Source of the DNA: Butyricicoccus sp. OM04-18BH
Lineage (GTDB): Bacteria; Bacillota; Clostridia; Oscillospirales; Butyricicoccaceae
NCBI RefSeq assembly: GCF_003481705.1
Contig: NZ_QULN01000007.1
Coordinates: 29,485-93,484, forward strand
DNA: 64,000 bases
Reading direction: 5' to 3'
Numbering within the stretch: the stretch's first letter is position 1; every line of letters starts with the position of its first letter. Below the pieces are notes generated by a model. The model saw only the letters and a program-made list of their open reading frames with translations. It was not told the origin of the DNA and searched no databases. Both the position numbers and the translations under genes were made by a program. Below are positions 7,376 to 14,545 of this stretch, in pieces.

Positions 7376-8983
7376 ATGAAGAAAATTTGCGAACTTCTCG
7401 CAGCCCTCTGGCTGACCCTGCTCGGCCAGCTGTCCACCACCGCTCCGGCAGATTCGATCTGCCACCGCATCACCCCGACCGGCGACCTCAAGGTCGCTCT
7501 CGACGATCTCGTTGCTGATCTCCACGATCGGAAGTTCGGCAAAATCCGTGTCTCGAAGCACGGAATCTGCCGTGACGAAAACGGCATTTGCGTACCCGCA
7601 ATTTGCTTGCGTGCAGGCGAAATACGGACGACCAGTGCGCTTTTCGTCAAGCACATTGTTTACGAACAATCCTGCAACTCACTACACCTTCTGCTCGTGC
7701 GCAGCGACTGCAAGACTCCGCTTCACCGTCTTTTCCCTTTGCTCGGAACCGCTCAGGACTGGCGTGTTCTTCAGAAATGCGAGAGTATTTTCTCCGCACC
7801 TCGCGGCTTTATCCGTAATTCCGTCCAGTGCATCACCGCGCAAGAAGCCGCTGCAAATGATGCAGCCGCTCAATACCTGCAAGCCGTCGGAATGATCAAC
7901 AGCACCGACCTCAACATTCTTGAGGGCATGGGTCCCGAGCGTCTGCAAATTCTCGACTGTGTGAACCTTTTTAACTTGTATCCGCACATTCCTGATATCA
8001 TTGTGCCCAATTTTGTACACGTGCTGCGAACTCGCACTACCGACGACTTGGACGAGCTGCGTCGCATTTTTAAGGCTGGTGCACTCTCGCCTACCGCAAG
8101 CGGACGTGATGTTCCGATTTACACGCTCAGCGGCAAAACCGCCTTCCAGGAATGGAAACGCTCGCTCACGAGCTGCCTGCTCACGTATGACAAAGCGGCC
8201 TTTGCACAGCTGCTCCTCAACGATGCGCAGCGGATTGAAGTAAATGGTACCTCGATGCGCAATTCGTATCCGACTCACCCCATCCTGGTCGGTACGACGA
8301 TCTGGAGTTCACGTGCCTGCGTCGAAATCGACATTCGAGGACTGCGTTTCAGCGATGAGGAGCTGCGAACCATCCGCAAATTCGCGGCAACCGTTTACGC
8401 CAGGCGCGATGTCCTGTTCGAAGGCATGGAACGCGGCTGGCGCGAATTTTGCAGGAGTGAGGATGCCGGTTTCACCGCCTACTCGACAGCATGGTTCCGC
8501 ACGTTCCACTACGCCCTCGCTGAAGTGTTATTTCCCGGATACGAAACTCGTTTTCGTTTCATCGATTTGTATCGTTCTGCTGATGCCGCTCGAGTGCGCC
8601 TGCGTGATGATCGCGCGGATCGTTACACCAAAGCACTGCACCTTCTCACCAATCTTACCGGCAACGAGGAGTGGATTTGCCCCAAGCCGCGCACTAAAGC
8701 AGATGCAATGACGCTCACTAGCAAGCGCAATGGTGCCTTTCTCCACAAGTTGGGTGGTACCACGGTTCTGGCGTTCTCCGCCAAATCGCTCATCGCGCGC
8801 ACCGGCATTGATCACGCCGAGTTCGATGATTTCATCCTGAAACTCAAGCAGAATCAGCTGATTATGCACAAAACCGAGCCTGTAACGTTCGCAAATCGTG
8901 AGCAGCAGCGGTTCACTTGCGTTGCTATCCCTCTGCTTACAGTTACAGCTGCACACGATGTAGAAGGAGGTGAAGAACAGTGA
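7376..8983 (+). CDS. Protein of unknown function, partner of the RecQ-like helicase
   Basis: The protein has 535 residues. The start is supported by AAAGGAGA 7 nt before the ATG at 7376. I do not recognise a domain. The N-terminal hydrophobic stretch (LCELLAALWLTLLG-like) is short and not a convincing signal peptide. The middle and C-terminal parts are charged and Arg-rich, and the last 90 residues (KRNGAFLHKLGG onward) could be a winged-helix-like fold, but this is only an impression. The stop overlaps the helicase GTG start by 4 bp, so the two proteins are translationally coupled and probably work together on DNA. Codon use is closer to the core genome than that of the divergent gene. Confidence 0.7.
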   Translation: MKKICELLAALWLTLLGQLSTTAPADSICHRITPTGDLKVALDDLVADLHDRKFGKIRVSKHGICRDENGICVPAICLRAGEIRTTSALFVKHIVYEQSCNSLHLLLVRSDCKTPLHRLFPLLGTAQDWRVLQKCESIFSAPRGFIRNSVQCITAQEAAANDAAAQYLQAVGMINSTDLNILEGMGPERLQILDCVNLFNLYPHIPDIIVPNFVHVLRTRTTDDLDELRRIFKAGALSPTASGRDVPIYTLSGKTAFQEWKRSLTSCLLTYDKAAFAQLLLNDAQRIEVNGTSMRNSYPTHPILVGTTIWSSRACVEIDIRGLRFSDEELRTIRKFAATVYARRDVLFEGMERGWREFCRSEDAGFTAYSTAWFRTFHYALAEVLFPGYETRFRFIDLYRSADAARVRLRDDRADRYTKALHLLTNLTGNEEWICPKPRTKADAMTLTSKRNGAFLHKLGGTTVLAFSAKSLIARTGIDHAEFDDFILKLKQNQLIMHKTEPVTFANREQQRFTCVAIPLLTVTAAHDVEGGEEQ

Positions 8984-10257
8984 AGGATAAAATGAAGATT
9001 ATCCCCAGTGTTCATTCCGGCGTAACTGAAATCACTCCCGATAAACAGGCTTTGCTCTGTAAACTCTTTCACTTCAAGGCACTACGCCCGCACCAGCTGG
9101 CCGCAGTTTCGGCAATGCATGCCGGACGCGATATCCTAATGACCGTCAACACCGGCGGCGGCAAAAGTGAAGCTATTCTTGGCGCGAAGCTTCTGAATCC
9201 GGAACATGGTCTGCACGTTCAGATTGAGCCGCTGCGTGCGCTGCAAGGAGATATGCGTGATCGCATGGCCGCACTCGGTATCCGAGTCGAAGTTCTGAAC
9301 TCCGATCTGTCCCCATTACAGTTTAGCACAGCGCTCCAGAAAATCAAGCACGGTGCCGTGGATTGCGTTCTGACCACGCCGGAGCAGCTTGAAAAAAGCG
9401 CTGTCTTCCATGCTTTGAACGAAATAAGTGTCAGCTTTCTTGCCGTTGATGAATGCCATTGCCTAGTCGAGTGGGGCGGAGAATTCCGCCCAGCTTACGA
9501 CCGAATCGGCTCATTTATCCAACACCTCGACAGCCGTCCTATTGTTGCAGCCTGCACAGCTACGCTCACGCCCGATGCCGAAAAAAAAGTCCGCAAATCG
9601 CTCCACCTCCGCGATCCCGTCCGCATTTGCGGCTCAATCGACCGTCCTGAGATTCGACAGCTAGCTGTTGAGATTGGCACCGACTTGACCGATCGTACTC
9701 TAATCCGCAAAGAACGCTTCAGCCGATTAAAATCTGTGCTAAAGGAGTACGCTAAAGACGGTAGCGTTATTGTCTACTGCACTTCCGTTACCCAGACTCG
9801 CGAGGTCACGGAGTGGCTCCAGCGTAAAGGATTCGACGCCGAACCCTTCTACGCAGCACTCCCCCACGCTGAAAAGGAGCGCATTCGGCAAAGATTCCGA
9901 ACGGAAAAGCGCATCATCATTGTCGGCACGTCAGCGTTCGGCATGGGCATAGACAAATCCAACATCCGTCTGGTTGTACATATGAGCATGCCGCTGAGTA
10001 TCGAGGATTACTGGCAGAAAACCGGCCGCGCCGGCCGTGATGGCAAAAAGTCCATCAGTTTGGTCCTGTGGCATCGTCTGGATTTCAACATCAATGCTGC
10101 TATTGTCGGTTATTCCGGCAAGAAGTATAAAAAATTGCAGCGACTCCGCGACTTTCTTCAGTGTAACCAATGTTTTGCACAGCAGTTGCGTAATTATTTC
10201 GGTCAATCTGAAGGAAAAACCTGTGGTCGCTGCAGCATCTGCAAACCCAAATTTTAA
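8980..10257 (+). CDS. Short RecQ-like superfamily 2 DNA helicase
   Basis: The protein has 425 residues from a GTG at 8980; GGAGG ends 9 nt upstream and the start overlaps the previous stop. RecQ signatures in order: motif 0 FHFKALRPHQ (30-39), motif I TGGGKS (58-63), motif II DECH (157-160) followed by the RecQ aromatic loop CLVEWGGEFRPAY, motif III TATLT (193-197), and motif VI QKTGRAGRDG. The end has the RecQ zinc site (CFAQQLRNYFG, then CGRCSIC) and stops there, without a full winged-helix or HRDC domain. It is therefore a minimal 3'-5' helicase core, shorter than housekeeping RecQ (about 600 residues). It is coupled to an unknown 535-residue partner and followed 12 bp later by an HTH gene. 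An accessory role in element replication or defence is likely. Confidence 0.85.
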   Translation: MKDKMKIIPSVHSGVTEITPDKQALLCKLFHFKALRPHQLAAVSAMHAGRDILMTVNTGGGKSEAILGAKLLNPEHGLHVQIEPLRALQGDMRDRMAALGIRVEVLNSDLSPLQFSTALQKIKHGAVDCVLTTPEQLEKSAVFHALNEISVSFLAVDECHCLVEWGGEFRPAYDRIGSFIQHLDSRPIVAACTATLTPDAEKKVRKSLHLRDPVRICGSIDRPEIRQLAVEIGTDLTDRTLIRKERFSRLKSVLKEYAKDGSVIVYCTSVTQTREVTEWLQRKGFDAEPFYAALPHAEKERIRQRFRTEKRIIIVGTSAFGMGIDKSNIRLVVHMSMPLSIEDYWQKTGRAGRDGKKSISLVLWHRLDFNINAAIVGYSGKKYKKLQRLRDFLQCNQCFAQQLRNYFGQSEGKTCGRCSICKPKF

Positions 10258-10269
10258 GGAGGAATTTTT

Positions 10270-10626
10270 ATGTCTATTTTTGCCAGCATCAAGAATAAGC
10301 CCGAAATGCTTTCCGCCAACGACCTGCTGGAGATCTTCCCGATCTCTCGCAGCGGCATCTACGACCTGCTCCGTGAGCCCGGTTTTCCGTGCATCCACCT
10401 CGGCCGCCGTATCATCGTACCGCGCGACGCGATGATCGAATGGCTTGAGAACCGTCTGCAGGAGGAGCTGAACAGCGCCGCGAAGAGCAGAGAGCCTACC
10501 GAGGTATCTGCTGCGCCGGAGACTGCGTCCGAAGCAGACACCGACCTGCCGGAGACCCAGGTCCGCGAGGACGGCGTTTACATCAAGGTTCTCTCCCGCG
10601 ACGCGAAGAAGCCGCAGGCGATTTGA
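10270..10626 (+). CDS. Excisionase/MerR-type helix-turn-helix DNA-binding protein (copy 2)
   Basis: The protein has 118 residues with AAGGAGGA before the ATG. It is a full-length paralogue of the protein at 4624-4968. The DNA block 10303-10431 matches 4651-4779 with only five differences in 129 bp, all silent third-base changes, so 43 residues of the HTH are identical. The linker has diverged and is rich in Ala, Glu and Ser; the tail keeps the DGVYIKVLSRD pattern. It closes the helicase operon as copy 1 closes the amidoligase operon. The two proteins may bind the same sites and co-ordinate both operons. Confidence 0.8.
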   Translation: MSIFASIKNKPEMLSANDLLEIFPISRSGIYDLLREPGFPCIHLGRRIIVPRDAMIEWLENRLQEELNSAAKSREPTEVSAAPETASEADTDLPETQVREDGVYIKVLSRDAKKPQAI

Positions 10627-10643
10627 AGCAGCTTAGCATTCGA

Positions 10644-10675
10644 AAGGGCGCATGCAAACCTGCATGCGCTCTTCT
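10644..10675 (+). terminator. Intrinsic terminator after the second HTH gene
   Basis: AAGGGCGCATGCA (10644-10656) pairs with TGCATGCGCTCTT (10661-10673, one G-T pair) over AACC, followed by CTCTT. It is similar in core (GCATGC) to the terminator after copy 1. Confidence 0.75.
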
Positions 10676-10676
10676 C

Positions 10677-10853
10677 TTACCTTACCTGTTTAATCCGAAG
10701 TTTTAGTACTTTTTGCTCTTTCATTTTTCTTGTTTCCATATCACACTCTTTTTCTTCTTTTATACTATAACTTGTGATGTATCCAATTCGCTCAAGATAT
10801 TTCGCAAAATCTTCATTTTTCGTTGTTAAAGGCAAACTAGCATAGACTTTCTT
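10677..10853 (-). pseudogene. AT-rich small reading frame or gene remnant
   Basis: A minus-strand frame of 58 sense codons is open between an in-frame TAG at 10854-10856 and a TAA at 10677-10679. It reads KKVYASLPLTTKN, then EDFAKYLERIGYI, and ends in a Lys-rich tail KVLKLRIKQVR. The amino-acid content looks protein-like and the base composition is far lower in GC than the neighbours. No ATG and no good ribosome site precede it; a TTG at the Leu of SLPL is the only plausible start. I read it as the tail of a decayed gene from a low-GC donor, or a small non-ATG gene. Confidence 0.3.
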
Positions 10854-10901
10854 CTAATTATTTGCAACAATTGGTTGAATTGACTTGTGTCAAACCAAAA
10901 T

Positions 10902-10925
10902 AACACCGCTCGATCGAGCGGTGTT
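10902..10925 (-). terminator. Perfect palindrome terminating the HipA-like gene
   Basis: A 24-bp perfect inverted repeat (AACACCGCTCGA and its complement) lies just beyond the stop of the HipA-like gene. On the minus strand it is followed by ATTTTGG, so it is a plausible intrinsic terminator. Confidence 0.7.
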
Positions 10926-10938
10926 CATATATAGCTAT

Positions 10939-12039
10939 TCAGTAAGAGTATCCTGTCTCTAATATTTTCAGTCTCTGTCCTTCCACGACATCCGACAGCG
11001 CCTCAAGCCGCCCTTTCGGCAGCTCGATCGTCGGATGCGGTACAAAGCGGAATCCATCCAGATTTTTCAGCTCCTGCCGGATTTCGTCCGTCAGCATTCC
11101 CTTTGCCATCTTGATGAAATCCACGCCGATACGCGGACGGCACTTGCCGACATACCATTCCGGCTTCACCAGCTGATCTTCATCAAGGTCGAACAGCAGA
11201 CTGCGGTTATGGTCGAACATCGGCGCGGCAGTCTTGACTTCCATCGTCTGATTGTCGAACAGGAAACCGAAATTACCGAGGTGGCGATCGGTATTCAAAA
11301 TCAGTGCATCGAGCACGAACATGCGCCGGAGCACATCCTCAGCTCCGAATTTTTCGTACAATTTCAGCAGTCCCGATATGCTATTCGGGCGGTCGGGAAA
11401 ATCGCTGATTTTCGCAAGGCCGTGCGCCTCATCCGTGAACAGGCGGCACTTGGAAATCAGTTTTTGATGATAGAACCCCAGATCGTAATGCACAGCCTGT
11501 GGACAAATCTGCTCCGCAAGCTGACACGCAAGGAACTCGGACAGCGGCTCAATCTCATAGGTATCGCTGCCGCTCTTGTACAGATAAATGCCGTCTGCCT
11601 CGCGCACCCAGCATTTCGCGTAATAGCCGTCTGTGCCGAACTCCGGCGAAGTGGAGGACAGCGCTTCTTCACTGATGATACCGCTGAATGCCGCCTGCGC
11701 GATAAGCGCATCAAACTCGTTCCGGTAAAGCGAAACCTCATCCCAGCAGAGCGTTTCCGACTCCGCTTTCACCCAAAACGTATCATTGAGCGACAGCGCA
11801 TGCGTCACACGCAGAAAGCCCTCCAGACCGACACAGCCGTACTGCTCGAGAAGCTGCTCGATGTGCTTACGATGCTTGGGTGCCTTGCGCTTTTCAAGCC
11901 ATGCCGTCAGCGATTGCAGGCCGATTGGCCGCAGGTCGGTATACCACTCGCGAAGAATAGCACTCTCCTCGCCAAATTCGTCCTGCTCGCAGGAGAACAG
12001 CGCACAGGGCACGTCTTTATTCATTAAAATGTAGTCCAT
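10939..12039 (-). CDS. HipA-like protein kinase, stand-alone
   Basis: The protein has 366 residues from the ATG at 12039 (MDYILMNKD), chosen because GGAGAGG lies 5 nt before it; a longer upstream frame has no ribosome site. The C-terminal half carries HipA-type kinase features: LDALILNTDRHLGNFGFL (catalytic Asp and Asn region) and APMFDHNRSLLF (metal-binding Asp). HipA-family Ser/Thr kinases act as toxins or regulators. There is no HipB-type antitoxin beside it, and the N-terminal region is not a standard HipA N-domain. It starts 13 bp after the integrase stop on the same strand and probably shares its transcript. The fold call is fairly good; the role is unknown. Confidence 0.65.
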   Translation of the reverse strand: MDYILMNKDVPCALFSCEQDEFGEESAILREWYTDLRPIGLQSLTAWLEKRKAPKHRKHIEQLLEQYGCVGLEGFLRVTHALSLNDTFWVKAESETLCWDEVSLYRNEFDALIAQAAFSGIISEEALSSTSPEFGTDGYYAKCWVREADGIYLYKSGSDTYEIEPLSEFLACQLAEQICPQAVHYDLGFYHQKLISKCRLFTDEAHGLAKISDFPDRPNSISGLLKLYEKFGAEDVLRRMFVLDALILNTDRHLGNFGFLFDNQTMEVKTAAPMFDHNRSLLFDLDEDQLVKPEWYVGKCRPRIGVDFIKMAKGMLTDEIRQELKNLDGFRFVPHPTIELPKGRLEALSDVVEGQRLKILETGYSY

Positions 12040-12052
12040 ATCGCCTCTCCTT

Positions 12053-13447
12053 TCACCTCTGCACCTTCTCAAACACCCGTTTCGCTACCGTCTCGCACTC
12101 CTCAGGCGTGCACCGAAACGAGCGGGTGCCGAAGGAGGCGCGAAACGTCTCGTACAGCATATTGCCGAGTGCTTCCGCATCCGTATGCGGCTCGAGCCGC
12201 CCTCCGATCGACTGGATTTCCTCCATGTACTCGTTGCAGTCCCCGAACTTCATCGGGTCCCACACGCGGATTTCATCAATAAGCGCCTTCGCAAGCTGTA
12301 AAAGATATTCCTTGCCTGCCTTTCGCCGTGCCTCGTCCGCGATTGCGGCCACGCCTTCGACCGCCTGCGTGTGCGTCTGGTCGAGCAGATGCGTGTAGAT
12401 TTTCTGCGTGGTGGCCGGTGTGGAATGGCCAAGTGCCTTGCCGATATTATACGCCGGAATGCCCGCCTGATTGGACAGCGACGCGAATGTATGCCGCAGC
12501 TCATGCAGCACGATCTTCGGCAGATCGTTATCCGCAAGGAACTTGCCGAACAGCTCAGACAGATAATTCGGCCGGAACGGCCTGCCGTCCTCCATCACAA
12601 CCACATAGTCGTTATCGTCATAGGCATTCTTATATTCTGCCCTGCACGCCTGCTGATGCTCCCTCGCTGCCTTCAGCATATCGCACAGTGTATCCGGCAG
12701 ATAAAGCGTGCGTGTCGAGGACGCCGTTTTCGTGCCCTTCTCTATTTCCTTTTTACCCGCCTGCGTGCGCGTATTCTCAATCGTGATAGTCTGGTGTTCA
12801 AGGTCAACATCGCTCCACCGCAGACCGCACAGCTCACCGCGCCGCAGTCCGAGATACGCGCAGATAAACACCGGCAGCTCGAGCCGCGTTCCGACAGCCT
12901 TGTCGAGCAGAATGCCAAGCTGTTCGGGCGTGTAGAACTTCGCCTCGCGCTGACGCTTTTTCGGCGGCGACACCGCACGCATCGGATTTTTCGTGATGTA
13001 CTCCTGCCGTTCCGCCGCGTTCAGCGTGTTCGTCAGCAGATTATGATGCTTGATGACCGTATTCGGCGACAGCTCTTTTTCGCCCATCAGCCAGGTGTAA
13101 TACTGCTGAATATCGCGTGCCGTCAGCTTTTGCAGCCGGATTTCGCCGAGCTGCGGCTTGAGGTAATTCTCGATCATGCCGCGGTAGCCGTATGCGGTCG
13201 TCTCCTCGATCTGCGGCAGGATGATGTCCTTGTACCAGTAGTCAAGCCACTGCGCGAATGTGTACTCGCTCGGCATGATCTGCGTCCCTTTGTCCATCTT
13301 GACCTTGTGCTCATTGAACGCACGGGTCGCGTCGCGTTTCGTGTCGAACGTCCGGTACTTGCGGACGCGATTTCCCTCGCGGTCAACGCCGTAGTCAAAG
13401 CACACGCGGTACTTGTCGCCGCGCTGTGTAATGCTGCCGTATGCCAT
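12053..13447 (-). CDS. Tyrosine recombinase (site-specific integrase) of the island
   Basis: The protein has 464 residues from the ATG at 13447 (GAGGTGAGG just upstream); a GTG nine bases earlier has no room for a ribosome site. Domains: N-terminal arm-binding AP2-like domain (GSITQRGDKYRVCFDYG, about 3-50), SAM-like core-binding domain (about 60-165), and catalytic domain with Arg in GLRRGELCGLRW, HELRHTF, GHS and the nucleophile Tyr near 351 (IYTHLL). About 90 residues follow the usual end, an unusual C-terminal extension. The gene starts about 155 bp from the 3' end of ssrA, so the tmRNA gene is the likely attachment site and the island extends leftwards. Confidence 0.92.
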   Translation of the reverse strand: MAYGSITQRGDKYRVCFDYGVDREGNRVRKYRTFDTKRDATRAFNEHKVKMDKGTQIMPSEYTFAQWLDYWYKDIILPQIEETTAYGYRGMIENYLKPQLGEIRLQKLTARDIQQYYTWLMGEKELSPNTVIKHHNLLTNTLNAAERQEYITKNPMRAVSPPKKRQREAKFYTPEQLGILLDKAVGTRLELPVFICAYLGLRRGELCGLRWSDVDLEHQTITIENTRTQAGKKEIEKGTKTASSTRTLYLPDTLCDMLKAAREHQQACRAEYKNAYDDNDYVVVMEDGRPFRPNYLSELFGKFLADNDLPKIVLHELRHTFASLSNQAGIPAYNIGKALGHSTPATTQKIYTHLLDQTHTQAVEGVAAIADEARRKAGKEYLLQLAKALIDEIRVWDPMKFGDCNEYMEEIQSIGGRLEPHTDAEALGNMLYETFRASFGTRSFRCTPEECETVAKRVFEKVQR

Positions 13448-13468
13448 GCTCCTCACCTCTGTGGCTTA

Positions 13469-13516
13469 ACGATACCACGGAATTTTGCGGCTGTCAATGG
13501 CTACAAATGGCTACAA
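13469..13516 (-). promoter_or_regulatory. Integrase promoter with tandem 10-bp repeats
   Basis: On the minus strand TTGACA (13492-13497) and TATCGT (13469-13474) are separated by 17 bp, a good sigma-70 promoter about 20 bp before the ribosome site. Overlapping and just upstream of the -35, ATGGCTACAA occurs twice in tandem (13497-13506 and 13507-13516). The one-turn spacing suggests binding sites for the integrase arm domain or an excisionase. Confidence 0.65.
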
Positions 13517-13564
13517 CCAGAAATCGCATTCTCATAAAAGTTATGATTTACCGTATATAAAAGC

Positions 13565-13592
13565 AAAACCGACGGTCTAAACCGTCGGTTTT
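13565..13592 (-). terminator. Terminator of the tmRNA gene
   Basis: AAAACCGACGGT (13565-13576) pairs perfectly with ACCGTCGGTTTT (13581-13592) over a 4-nt loop. It lies 10 bp beyond the mature 3' end of ssrA, and on the minus strand TTTTGCTTTT follows. Confidence 0.85.
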
Positions 13593-13602
13593 GTGTTAGT
13601 TT

Positions 13603-13956
13603 TGGTGGAGCCGAGGGGAGTTGAACCCCTGTCCGAAAGCGCATCCACAAGGACTTCTCCGGGCGCAGTTTGTCGATTAAGATTCCCGCCGCGGTACGCC
13701 GGCAAACAGGCTTACCGTTTTGGTAGAGTCATGTTACATGACGGAGGCAACTCTTACCCCGTACACGTTCACCACTGATCGACGCCGGGTCTCTGGGCCG
13801 TGGTCCTCCCTGAGCCGACGGGCTAAGCCTAATTAGGCAGCCTGAAGAGTATAATTGTTGTTGTTTAATTTATAAACAGTTGGAGCTTTTATCGCAGATC
13901 CCCGCTGCGGCCCGCTATCCCGGCTTCAACGCCCCCGTCGAACCCGTTACGGCCCC
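13603..13956 (-). ncRNA. ssrA: Transfer-messenger RNA (tmRNA)
   Basis: The minus strand begins GGGGCCGTAACGGGTTCGAC and ends GGCTCCACCA. The 5' GGGGCCG pairs with the 3' CGGCTCC as acceptor stem, and GGTTCAACTCCCC forms the T-arm; the length is about 354 nt. The tag reading frame ends GCT GCC TAA at 13833-13841 and reads backwards as NNNNYTLQAA; the exact resume codon is uncertain (a TAAAC precedes the second AAC). It tags proteins on stalled ribosomes for proteolysis. smpB, its partner, lies 17 bp upstream on the same strand. The 3' end is adjacent to the island integrase and is the inferred attachment site. Confidence 0.95.
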
Positions 13957-13972
13957 ATGAAAATGGGTAGAT

Positions 13973-14443
13973 TTAACGATTACGCTCTTTCATCGCGCGG
14001 TCGATCTCGCGTTTTGCATCGCGTGCCGCGATGCTGTCGCGCTTGTCGTGCAGCTTTTTGCCCTTGCACAGACCAATCTCCAGCTTTACACGAGAGCTTT
14101 TGAAGTAGACCGCAAGCGGAATGACCGAGTAGCCGTCCTGCTTGGTCTTGCTGAACAGCTGAATGATCTCCTTCTTGTGCATGAGCAGCTTTCGCACGCG
14201 AAGCGGGTCCTTGTTGAAGATATTGCCCTTTTCGTAGGGAGAAATGTGCATGCCGCGCACGAAAATCTCGCCGTCCTTAAAGGTGCAGTAGCTGTCCTTC
14301 AGGTTGATGTGTCCCTGACGGATGGACTTTACCTCGGTGCCTGCAAGTTCAATGCCTGCCTCGTATTTTTCCTCGACAAAGTAGTCATGCCATGCTTTTT
14401 TGTTCGCAGCGACCTGCTTTGTGCCTTTTTTATCAACAGCCAT
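13973..14443 (-). CDS. smpB: SsrA-binding protein SmpB
   Basis: The protein has 156 residues, the normal SmpB length. It shows the conserved blocks NKKAWHDYFVEEKYEAGI, LAGTEVKSIRQGHINLKDSY, the HISPYEKGN segment and a basic helical C-terminal tail (DAKREIDRAMKERNR). It binds tmRNA, mimics the missing anticodon arm and delivers tmRNA to stalled ribosomes. It lies immediately upstream of ssrA on the same strand, a common arrangement in Firmicutes. The gene is intact and unaffected by the island. Confidence 0.97.
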   Translation of the reverse strand: MAVDKKGTKQVAANKKAWHDYFVEEKYEAGIELAGTEVKSIRQGHINLKDSYCTFKDGEIFVRGMHISPYEKGNIFNKDPLRVRKLLMHKKEIIQLFSKTKQDGYSVIPLAVYFKSSRVKLEIGLCKGKKLHDKRDSIAARDAKREIDRAMKERNR

Positions 14444-14545
14444 GGCAAAACCTCCCTTACCGTGGTACAGTTTATGATACCACGTTTCGGGAGGTTTGTA
14501 AAGTTACTTCTGTGTTACAGTTTTCGCGGTTATATTACAGACAAG

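Noticed and set aside
13497..13516. Tandem ATGGCTACAA repeats as a start of a CRISPR array
   Set aside because: Only two short abutting units with no spacers; better explained as binding sites beside a promoter.
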